Of a stretch of DNA of 5,620 nt, positions 1-5,620 are shown piece after piece. Position numbers and translations under genes: made by a program. The DNA lies in NCBI GenBank assembly GCA_902775075.1, contig CACYKX010000200.1:1-5620 (forward strand), in the 5' to 3' direction. Under the pieces are notes generated by a model, which was given only the letters and a program-made list of their open reading frames with translations, made no database searches and was not told where the DNA came from. Within the stretch, counting starts at the first letter, position 1. Each line of letters starts with the position of its first letter. Origin of the DNA: an uncultured Prevotellaceae bacterium. GTDB taxonomy: Bacteria; Bacteroidota; Bacteroidia; Bacteroidales; Bacteroidaceae.

Positions 1-13
1 ATTAATTTCGATG

Positions 14-21
14 CAAAAGTA
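14..21 (-). promoter_or_regulatory. Putative divergent -7 promoter element (TACTTTTG on the minus strand)
   Basis: Read on the minus strand this is TACTTTTG, matching the Bacteroidetes -7 consensus TAnnTTTG. No minus-strand coding region begins inside the window, so any gene it serves lies beyond the left edge. No clear -33 TTTG is visible 17-23 bases upstream on that strand, so the call rests on the -7 element and on its position in the intergenic leader. From memory, surE often lies divergent to parA in Bacteroides relatives, but nothing here can confirm that. Confidence 0.45.
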
Positions 22-63
22 CTAAAAAAAGGTTTAAATATCGTATTTCTCACATATAATTTG

Positions 64-71
64 TAACTTTG
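64..71 (+). promoter_or_regulatory. Putative -7 promoter element of the parA operon (TAACTTTG)
   Basis: TAACTTTG is an exact match to the Bacteroidetes primary sigma factor -7 consensus TAnnTTTG and ends 32 bases before the parA start. Transcription would be expected to begin roughly at 76-80, giving a short leader of about 25 bases. The -33 element is weak: the expected region around 40-47 is T-rich but has no exact TTTG. It is the only consensus -7 element found upstream of a gene on the + strand, so it is the best candidate for driving the whole five-gene cluster. Confidence 0.65.
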
Positions 72-90
72 CAATCAAAACTTGTATTGA

Positions 91-95
91 AAGGA
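91..95 (+). promoter_or_regulatory. Possible ribosome binding site of parA (AAGGA)
   Basis: AAGGA lies 8 bases before the ATG at 104, good Shine-Dalgarno spacing, and supports that start. Bacteroidetes often initiate without such a motif, so it may contribute only modestly. Confidence 0.5.
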
Positions 96-103
96 ATAAG
101 AAA

Positions 104-871
104 ATGGGAAAAATAATTGCATTAGCCAATCAAAAAGGCGGTGTGGGCAAAACAACGACCACAATAAATTTGGCTGCCTCATTGGCTACACTCGAAAAGA
201 CTGTCCTAGTTGTTGATGCAGACCCACAAGCTAATGCTTCAAGTGGTTTAGGCGTCGACATCAAAGAAGTTGACTGTTCCTTATATGAGTGCATCATTGA
301 CCACACAGATGTTCGCGATGCCATCTACACCACAGATATTGATGGCCTAGACATCATTCCTAGTCACATTGATTTGGTCGGTGCTGAAATTGAAATGCTT
401 AATCTTAACAACCGTGAAAAAGTAATCAAAACACTTCTTGACCCTATTCGTGAAGAATACGATTACATCTTGATTGACTGTTCGCCATCATTAGGTTTGA
501 TCACAGTCAACTCTCTTACGGCTGCAGATTCTGTCATCATTCCAGTACAGTGTGAGTATTTTGCACTCGAAGGAATCAGCAAACTTCTGAATACGATCAA
601 GATCATCAAGAGCAAGCTCAATCCGAAATTGGAAATCGAAGGTTTCCTGTTGACCATGTACGACAGTCGCCTTCGCTTGGCAAATCAGATATACGACGAG
701 GTAAAACGTCACTTCCAGGAATTGGTTTTCAAAACCGTTATCCAGCGTAACGTCAAACTATCAGAGAGTCCTAGTCACGGACTTCCTGTGATCCTTTACG
801 ATGCGGATTCTACGGGAGCAAAGAATCATCTTGCATTGGCCAAGGAAATCATCAATAAAAACGAAAAGTGA
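104..871 (+). CDS. parA: ParA/Soj chromosome-partitioning ATPase
   Basis: This 255-residue protein is a full-length chromosomal ParA/Soj, a cytoplasmic Walker-type ATPase that binds the nucleoid as an ATP dimer and moves ParB-bound origins apart. The deviant Walker A motif KGGVGKTT covers residues 11-18 (signature Lys11, catalytic Lys16). The A' motif DADPQ is at 38-42 and Walker B ILIDCSPS has Asp125. The C-terminal Soj signature QRNVKLSESPSHG is at 214-226. Aligned from memory with Bacillus subtilis Soj there are no gaps through this region: Gly12, Lys16, Asp40 and the DNA-contacting Arg189 are all present, while the second DNA-binding arginine (218) is Lys here. The protein lacks the N-terminal helix-turn-helix of the plasmid P1/F type. 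The start is supported by the usual MGKIIALAN beginning and AAGGA at 91-95. parB follows after 10 bases, which identifies this as the chromosomal segregation pair. No truncation is visible. Confidence 0.97.
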   Translation: MGKIIALANQKGGVGKTTTTINLAASLATLEKTVLVVDADPQANASSGLGVDIKEVDCSLYECIIDHTDVRDAIYTTDIDGLDIIPSHIDLVGAEIEMLNLNNREKVIKTLLDPIREEYDYILIDCSPSLGLITVNSLTAADSVIIPVQCEYFALEGISKLLNTIKIIKSKLNPKLEIEGFLLTMYDSRLRLANQIYDEVKRHFQELVFKTVIQRNVKLSESPSHGLPVILYDADSTGAKNHLALAKEIINKNEK

Positions 872-881
872 AAATTAAAAA

Positions 882-1805
882 ATGGCAGTACACAAGAAGT
901 TTAATCATAGCACAAAGACAAATGCACTAGGCCGTGGACTGGACGCATTGATTTCTACCGAACCGATCAGCACTTCAGGAAGTAGCACGATCAACGAAAT
1001 CGCAACCGACCAAATCGAGCCCAATCCCAATCAGCCACGTAGAGAATTTGACGACGAAGCTTTAAAAGAATTAGCAAGTAGTATTGCTCAGATTGGTATC
1101 ATTCAGCCAATAACCCTTCGACAAGTAACTGAGAATAGATTTCAGATTATTGCCGGAGAACGCCGATGGAGAGCTTCTCAATTAGCCGGACTGAAAGCTA
1201 TACCTGCATACATTCGTACCATCAGTGACGAGAATGTCATGGAAATGGCACTCGTCGAAAACATCCAACGAGAAGACTTAAATGCGATAGAAATCGCTTT
1301 GGCCTACGAACATCTCTTGGAAAATACAGGTATGACTCAGGAGAAGGTTTCTGAGCGTGTAGGAAAGAGCCGCGCTGCCATCGCCAACTACCTAAGATTG
1401 CTCAAATTACCTGCTCAGGTACAAATGGCATTACAAAAGAAGGAGATTGATATGGGACACGCCCGTGCCCTTCTCTCTCTCGACAGTCCTTCGCTACAGA
1501 TAAAGCTCTTCAAGGAAATCCAGAAGAACGGATATTCTGTACGCAAAGTAGAAGAACTCGTTCAGCAACTAAAGAACGGAGAAGACATAGAAAGTGGAAA
1601 GAAGAAGATTGCTGCAAAAGCACAACTTCCAGAGGAATTCAACATTCTAAAACAAAGACTTTCCAGTTTTTTGAACACCAAGGTTCAAATGACATGTTCA
1701 CCAAAGGGAAAAGGAAAGATCAGTATTCCTTTCTCTAACGAAGAAGAACTTGAGCACATCATGAATGTGTTCGACAAATTGAAAGAGGATCAGCAAAGTG
1801 AATAA
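882..1805 (+). CDS. parB: ParB/Spo0J chromosome-partitioning protein (parS-binding CTPase)
   Basis: This 307-residue ParB/Spo0J protein binds parS sites near the origin, closes into a CTP-dependent sliding clamp and stimulates ParA. The N-terminal ALGRGLDALIS (15-25) is the basic tail that activates ParA ATPase. The ParB/Srx N-domain covers about 36-130. It holds QPRREF (51-56), the arginine-rich CTP-binding box GERRWRA (92-98) and the second nucleotide motif ENIQR (126-130). The parS-reading helix-turn-helix lies at about 152-171, ending GKSRAAIANYLRLLKL. A polar, lysine-rich linker (about 230-255) leads to a C-terminal dimerisation domain. The length is normal and all key boxes are intact. 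Translation begins 10 bases after parA in an A-rich leader without Shine-Dalgarno, so coupling to parA is likely. Its last 8 bases overlap the next gene. No parS sequence was found in the window, so its binding sites lie elsewhere. Confidence 0.97.
   Translation: MAVHKKFNHSTKTNALGRGLDALISTEPISTSGSSTINEIATDQIEPNPNQPRREFDDEALKELASSIAQIGIIQPITLRQVTENRFQIIAGERRWRASQLAGLKAIPAYIRTISDENVMEMALVENIQREDLNAIEIALAYEHLLENTGMTQEKVSERVGKSRAAIANYLRLLKLPAQVQMALQKKEIDMGHARALLSLDSPSLQIKLFKEIQKNGYSVRKVEELVQQLKNGEDIESGKKKIAAKAQLPEEFNILKQRLSSFLNTKVQMTCSPKGKGKISIPFSNEEELEHIMNVFDKLKEDQQSE
1784..1789 (+). promoter_or_regulatory. Ribosome binding site deciding a GTG start (AGAGGA)
   Basis: AGAGGA inside the 3' end of parB sits 8 bases before the GTG at 1798. 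It supports the GTG as the true start of the DUF5683 gene; the next in-frame ATG, at 1855, would remove most of the signal peptide. Confidence 0.6.
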
Positions 1806-2499
1806 ACTATTTCTGTTTTGTATAGCTACCACTCTACTTCTTGCTCCATCTAAAATGAAGGCGCAAGAAGTTGTTGATACTACAAATACCCAAGTAGTCG
1901 ACGACGATATGGACTTTATCATAGCCGACTCCCTTGACAAAGCGAAGTCTACAAGCAACATTAAACCCAAACGACAGAAAAGAGATTGGAACACCTGGAA
2001 GCCAGACGTCAAGAGAGCGCTATGGCTTTCCATCGTATTACCAGGAGCAGGACAGATCTATAATCACAAATACTGGAAACTGCCTATTTTCTATGGAGGC
2101 GTCGTGGGATGCGTATATGCTATGACATGGAACAACAATATGTACAGAGATTATTCCCAGGCATATATGGACCTTGTAGACAACAATCCTTCAACACAAA
2201 GCTATAACCAATTCCTACATCTAGGAAACAAGATTACACCAGAGAATGAAGCACGCTACGAGGAAATATTCCGTAAGCGTAAAGACCGCTATCGTAGATG
2301 GCGCGACCTAAGTGTTTTCTCACTTATTGGTGTCTATGCGCTCTCTATCATTGATGCATACGTTGACGCTTCTCTAAGTGATTTCGATATCTCTAAAGAT
2401 CTCAGTATGCACATTCAACCAACGATTATCAATAATCAACTAAACAGCAATCCGCTAAATTCCGGTGCGATAGGATTGCAATGTAGTCTTAACTTTTAA
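1798..2499 (+). CDS. DUF5683 family membrane/envelope protein of unknown function
   Basis: This 233-residue protein matches, by recognition, the Bacteroidetes family DUF5683, which has no established role. Residues 1-22 look like a signal peptide: Lys3, a hydrophobic stretch at 4-16, and K-A-Q at 21-23 suggesting cleavage after Ala22. An acidic then basic linker (about 24-65) leads to the family core. The core contains W-x-P (67-69), ALWLSIVLPGAGQIYN (74-89), KYWKLPIFYGG (91-101) and WNNNMYRDY (111-119). The LPGAGQIYN turn recalls small TM2-like hairpins. A basic segment RKRKDRYRRWRDL (159-171) precedes a second hydrophobic stretch and the motif IIDAYVDA (184-191). Hydrophobic stretches near 74-110 and 172-188 suggest membrane association. 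The C-terminus ends SLNF; a terminal Phe is common in outer-membrane beta strands, but this is weak evidence. The GTG start overlaps parB by 8 bases and has AGAGGA 8 bases upstream. The likely location is the envelope; substrate and partners are unknown. Confidence 0.85.
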   Translation: MNKLFLFCIATTLLLAPSKMKAQEVVDTTNTQVVDDDMDFIIADSLDKAKSTSNIKPKRQKRDWNTWKPDVKRALWLSIVLPGAGQIYNHKYWKLPIFYGGVVGCVYAMTWNNNMYRDYSQAYMDLVDNNPSTQSYNQFLHLGNKITPENEARYEEIFRKRKDRYRRWRDLSVFSLIGVYALSIIDAYVDASLSDFDISKDLSMHIQPTIINNQLNSNPLNSGAIGLQCSLNF

Positions 2500-2516
2500 A
2501 TTCAACAAGCATTATA

Positions 2517-3872
2517 ATGAAGAAAATACATCTACTATTGGTTATATTCCTCTCTATCTGGAGTTGCGCGATGCAAGCCCAGAATAAAGTTGATAATGAT
2601 GTCATTACTATAACCGATAGTTTAGGAAACAAACAAGATATCGACATACCGGAGGGTATGTTTGTAGACGTGGATAGTCTTTTGCATTTATATAACTCCA
2701 GAACTTATCTGCAACCGGATACGTCTTGCAACTACGAGGATATAAACCCTATTTATCGTGAGGAGGTATATATCAATCGATTGAAACGACTTCCGACGAT
2801 CATAGAGATGCCATACAATGAGGTGGTACAGAAATTCATAGACCATTATAGTAATGACTTGCGTCGTTCTGTCAGCTATATGTTGGGAGCTCAGAATTTC
2901 TATATTCCTATCTTTGAACAGGCCTTGGAAGCCTACAACCTACCCCTTGAACTGAAATATCTACCTGTCATCGAGTCTGCGCTAAATCCTAATGCCGTTT
3001 CTAGAGTTGGTGCCACCGGTCTTTGGCAATTCATGATCGGCACAGGAAAACGATACGGACTCACCGTCAACTCATTGGTTGATGAGCGACGCGATCCTGT
3101 AAAAGCATCTTATGCCGCAGCCCATTATCTGAGTGACTTATACAAAATTTTCGATGACTGGAACTTAGTTATCGCAGCATACAATTGTGGACCGGACAAA
3201 GTAAACAAGGCTATACACCGTGCCAAAGGTGATGCAGACTATTGGAATATATATCCCTATCTTCCTAAGGAAACAAGAGGATATGTACCTGCTTTTATCG
3301 CAGCCAACTATATCATGAACTACTATTGCGAGCACAACATCTGTCCAATGCTTACGAGTTTACCGGCGAAGACTGATACCATCGTCATCAACAAAGATGT
3401 TCATTTCGACCAGATTGCCGCAGTATTAGGTATCGACAAGGATTTGTTGGCTGAACTAAACCCACAATATCGCCACGAATATATTAACGGATTCAGTTCT
3501 CCGGCAACAGTACGTCTTCCGTCTTCTCTTATCGGAACATACATCGACCGTGAAGACTCTATCTATAACTATAAAGCTGACGAATATCTCATGAAGAGAA
3601 CCATCGTGGAGGTGAATCATGAGACCCCGTCTTACTCTAGAAGAAGTAGTCATAAGAAGAGTAGCAAACCTTCTAACAGTGGTTCACGGAATACCAAGAA
3701 GAAAAATAAAAAAGACAAGAAGGAGAAAAAGCAGCAAAGCGTTACGATTAAGAGTGGTGACACACTCTCAGAAATCGCAGAGCGCAACCATACCACCGTT
3801 AAGAAACTGAAGAAACTTAACGGAATAAAAGGAAACGGCATCCGTTCCGGAAAGAAAATCAGAATCAAATAA
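2517..3872 (+). CDS. mltD: MltD-type lytic transglycosylase with C-terminal LysM
   Basis: This 451-residue exported enzyme should cleave the MurNAc-GlcNAc bond of peptidoglycan non-hydrolytically, forming 1,6-anhydro ends. The N-terminus is a signal peptide, with cleavage either after Ala21 (MQAQ) or, less likely, as a lipoprotein at Cys17, where Trp at -2 makes a poor lipobox. The SLT (goose-lysozyme-like) domain covers about 130-275: catalytic Glu153 in YLPVIESALNP, then GATGLWQFM (165-173), AAYNCGP (220-226) and the conserved tract LPKETRGYVPAF (249-260). Residues 288-335 (IAAVLGI, LAELNPQY, VRLP) look like a degenerate LysM. A Ser/Lys-rich linker follows (368-408). A canonical LysM closes the protein (409-451), with SGDTLSEIAERN and a GKKIRIK end, and should bind glycan chains. 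No Shine-Dalgarno is visible; the gene starts 17 bases after the DUF5683 gene. The architecture matches MltD, so the family call is firm; membrane anchoring is uncertain. Confidence 0.93.
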   Translation: MKKIHLLLVIFLSIWSCAMQAQNKVDNDVITITDSLGNKQDIDIPEGMFVDVDSLLHLYNSRTYLQPDTSCNYEDINPIYREEVYINRLKRLPTIIEMPYNEVVQKFIDHYSNDLRRSVSYMLGAQNFYIPIFEQALEAYNLPLELKYLPVIESALNPNAVSRVGATGLWQFMIGTGKRYGLTVNSLVDERRDPVKASYAAAHYLSDLYKIFDDWNLVIAAYNCGPDKVNKAIHRAKGDADYWNIYPYLPKETRGYVPAFIAANYIMNYYCEHNICPMLTSLPAKTDTIVINKDVHFDQIAAVLGIDKDLLAELNPQYRHEYINGFSSPATVRLPSSLIGTYIDREDSIYNYKADEYLMKRTIVEVNHETPSYSRRSSHKKSSKPSNSGSRNTKKKNKKDKKEKKQQSVTIKSGDTLSEIAERNHTTVKKLKKLNGIKGNGIRSGKKIRIK

Positions 3873-3897
3873 AAGTTCTTTGTGCATAAATTAATAT

Positions 3898-3903
3898 AAG
3901 GAG
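3898..3903 (+). promoter_or_regulatory. Strong Shine-Dalgarno of the RelA/SpoT gene (AAGGAG)
   Basis: AAGGAG lies 8 bases before the ATG at 3912, near-ideal spacing and the strongest ribosome binding site in the window. It fixes the start of the last gene and suggests translation independent of the preceding gene. Confidence 0.65.
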
Positions 3904-3911
3904 ATTAAGAT

Positions 3912-5620
3912 ATGGACGATCAAAATTTGAAAGACTTGGAAAGAGAACAAGCCGATAACAAAATGATCAATGATGCGTTTCAGCATCTTCTTGACACCTA
4001 TCTAGCGTCACGACACAGAAAGAAAATCGACATCGTGACCAAAGCTTTCAATTTTGCCCGACAAGCTCACAAGGGAGTGAGAAGATTATCGGGTGAACCT
4101 TATATCATGCACCCTATCGCCGTAGCTCAGATTGCATGCGAAGAGATGGGACTCGGATCTACCAGTATCTGTTCTGCTCTGCTCCACGATGTTGTAGAAG
4201 ACACAGACTATACCGTAGAGGACATCCAAAACATTTTTGGTCCGAAGATAGCACAAATCGTTGACGGTCTAACCAAGATCAGCGGTGGCATCTTTGGTGA
4301 CAAAGCTTCCGCACAGGCCGAGAACTTCAAGAAACTCCTGCTCACTATGAGCGATGATATCCGTGTCATCCTCATCAAGATATGTGACAGGTTGCACAAC
4401 ATGCGAACCTTAGCCTCACAACCTGCCAACAAACAATACAAGATTGCCGGGGAGACCTTATATATATATGCTCCCCTAGCCAATCGATTAGGATTAAATA
4501 AAATCAAGACCGAACTTGAGGACTTAAGTTTCCGTTATGATCACCCTGACGAGTATGCTAATATCGAAAAGAAACTCGCCAACACGGAAAAACAAAGAGA
4601 CTTCTTATTCGACAATTTTACGGCTCCGATAAAAGAGGCCCTTGACAAGATGGGAATACAATATTCCATCAAGGCTAGAATAAAGAGTCCATACTCGATC
4701 TGGTGCAAGATGCAGAACAAGCACGTCACCTTTGACGAGATTTACGACATCCTCGCTGTAAGAATCATATTCACACCAAAAGTAAGATCTGAAGAAATTA
4801 ACGAATGCTTTAGCATATACGTTGCAATAAGTCAAATCTACAAGAGTCACCCTGACCGCTTACGTGATTGGTTGAATCATCCGAAAGCTAACGGCTATCA
4901 GGCTCTTCATGTCACTTTGATGAGTAAACTCGGAAGATGGGTCGAGGTACAAATTAGAAGTGACAGGATGGACGAAGTCGCAGAACAAGGTTTTGCTGCA
5001 CATTGGAAATACAAAGAAGGTGAAGAGTACACGGAAGACGAGAACGAACTCAACAATTGGTTGAGTACTATCAAGGAAATCCTAGACGATCCACAACCTG
5101 ATGCCATGGATTTTCTGGATAGCATCAAACTGAATCTGTTTGCGAGTGAAATCTTTGTATTCACCCCAAAGGGTGAAATCAAGACGTTGCCGGCAGGATG
5201 TACGGCTCTCGACTTTGCCTTCCAATTGCATACATTCTTAGGAAGTCATTGTATTGGAGCTAAGGTAAATCATAAACTAGTTCCACTAAGTCATAAACTA
5301 AGTAGTGGTGACCAAGTTGAGATTCTTACCTCAAAGAGTCAACATGTCAAACCTTCTTGGATAAACTTTGTCAGCACGGCAAAAGCCAGGAATAAGATTC
5401 AGGCCATCCTCCGTAGAGACAACAGAGAGATACAGAAGAAGGGAGAGAATATCCTCAACGAATGGCTTAAGTCCAACCATCTGGAATTAAGTACATCAAT
5501 ACTTGACAGATTGTGCGATTATCACGACATGAAGAAGCACGAGGATTTCTTCCAGTCTTTGGGAGACCATAGTATCATCCTTGGCGAAAAAGACATTGAC
5601 GAAATACAAGGCAAGAACAA
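3912..5620 (+). CDS. relA/spoT: RelA/SpoT-family (p)ppGpp synthetase/hydrolase, 3' end cut by window
   Basis: The frame is open from ATG 3912 to the right edge, giving 569 complete codons; long family members are usually about 730-750 residues, so the C-terminal regulatory part is missing here. The enzyme makes (p)ppGpp from ATP and GDP/GTP and can degrade it. The HD hydrolase domain (about 40-195) is intact: GEPYIMHP (61-68, His67), LLHDVVEDT with His92-Asp93 and Glu96-Asp97, and CDRLHNMRT (Asp159, Asn163). The synthetase domain (about 235-370) has KSPYSIWCKM (258-267), YDILAVRII with Asp279, PKANGYQALH (324-333), EVQIR (345-349) and GFAAHWKYKE (360-369). The charge-switch motif reads RLRD (316-319). 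This is the basic RxKD type of bifunctional enzymes rather than the acidic ExDD of monofunctional RelA, with Arg replacing Lys. A TGS domain (413-475) includes LPAGCTALDFAFQLHT. Helical, zinc-finger/CC and ACT domains should follow outside the window. Dual activity is inferred from intact motifs. Confidence 0.95.
   Translation, partial: MDDQNLKDLEREQADNKMINDAFQHLLDTYLASRHRKKIDIVTKAFNFARQAHKGVRRLSGEPYIMHPIAVAQIACEEMGLGSTSICSALLHDVVEDTDYTVEDIQNIFGPKIAQIVDGLTKISGGIFGDKASAQAENFKKLLLTMSDDIRVILIKICDRLHNMRTLASQPANKQYKIAGETLYIYAPLANRLGLNKIKTELEDLSFRYDHPDEYANIEKKLANTEKQRDFLFDNFTAPIKEALDKMGIQYSIKARIKSPYSIWCKMQNKHVTFDEIYDILAVRIIFTPKVRSEEINECFSIYVAISQIYKSHPDRLRDWLNHPKANGYQALHVTLMSKLGRWVEVQIRSDRMDEVAEQGFAAHWKYKEGEEYTEDENELNNWLSTIKEILDDPQPDAMDFLDSIKLNLFASEIFVFTPKGEIKTLPAGCTALDFAFQLHTFLGSHCIGAKVNHKLVPLSHKLSSGDQVEILTSKSQHVKPSWINFVSTAKARNKIQAILRRDNREIQKKGENILNEWLKSNHLELSTSILDRLCDYHDMKKHEDFFQSLGDHSIILGEKDIDEIQGKN

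Noticed and set aside
1698..2033. 111-codon open frame on the minus strand across the parB/DUF5683 junction
   Set aside because: Fully antisense to two well-supported genes, with no recognisable domain or plausible promoter; a shadow frame.
2909..2916. Internal -7-like TATCTTTG inside mltD
   Set aside because: It matches TAnnTTTG but lies deep in the SLT coding region without a -33 partner and far from any gene start; six fixed bases are expected by chance about once per few kb.
3680..3695. Possible parS site (TGGTTCACGGAATACC) within mltD
   Set aside because: Only the left half and the CACG core resemble the palindromic parS consensus TGTTnCACGTGAAACA; the right half does not. No CACGTG core was found anywhere in the window, so no parS is called.
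3873..3911. Terminator or promoter between mltD and relA/spoT
   Set aside because: The 39-base gap holds no inverted repeat with a T-run. A TTTG at 3879-3882 has no TAnnTTTG at the right distance, so neither is called.
4208..4507. 99-codon open frame on the minus strand inside relA/spoT
   Set aside because: Antisense to the conserved HD domain and without protein-like motifs; a shadow frame.
4777..4784. Antisense -7-like element (TACTTTTG on the minus strand) inside relA/spoT
   Set aside because: No -33 element and no minus-strand gene follows; chance match within coding sequence.
5270..5308. Ten-base direct repeat TCATAAACTA (5270-5279 and 5291-5300) overlapping a CCACTA/TAGTGG inverted repeat
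   Set aside because: It lies in the TGS domain and encodes an in-frame H-K-L repeat seven codons apart; the stem is only 6 base pairs with a 14-base loop. Likely coincidence under coding constraint.

Overview
The window looks like ordinary chromosome from a member of the Bacteroidales, most likely a Prevotella relative. I infer this from four things. The leading promoter matches the Bacteroidetes -7 consensus (TAnnTTTG). Most start codons lack a Shine-Dalgarno sequence and sit in A/T-rich leaders. The proteins are typical of the phylum, including a DUF5683 protein and signal peptides ending in K/Q-A-Q. Base composition is moderately A+T rich. The genus is a guess from sequence flavour, not from a search.

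Layout: positions 1-103 are a non-coding leader with two TAnnTTTG-type elements facing opposite ways, one driving the visible genes and one probably serving a divergent gene beyond the left edge. Five genes follow on the + strand: parA/soj (104-871), parB/spo0J (882-1805), a DUF5683 membrane/envelope protein (GTG start, 1798-2499), an MltD-type lytic transglycosylase with a C-terminal LysM (2517-3872), and a RelA/SpoT-type (p)ppGpp synthetase/hydrolase that starts at 3912 and runs off the right edge. Junctions are +10, -8, +17 and +39 bases. No terminator hairpin or convincing internal promoter is visible, so the five probably form one transcription unit.

Functionally the cluster joins chromosome-origin segregation (ParA ATPase and ParB CTPase/parS clamp), an uncharacterised envelope protein, a periplasmic peptidoglycan-cleaving enzyme, and the stringent-response alarmone enzyme. 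Each family is known. What deserves attention is that they are packed together, and that the DUF5683 protein has no assigned role. I see no mobile element, CRISPR array, RNA gene, phage gene or frameshift, and no parS site. I do not think the window holds a wholly new system. The best lead is the DUF5683 protein and its coupling to parB and mltD.
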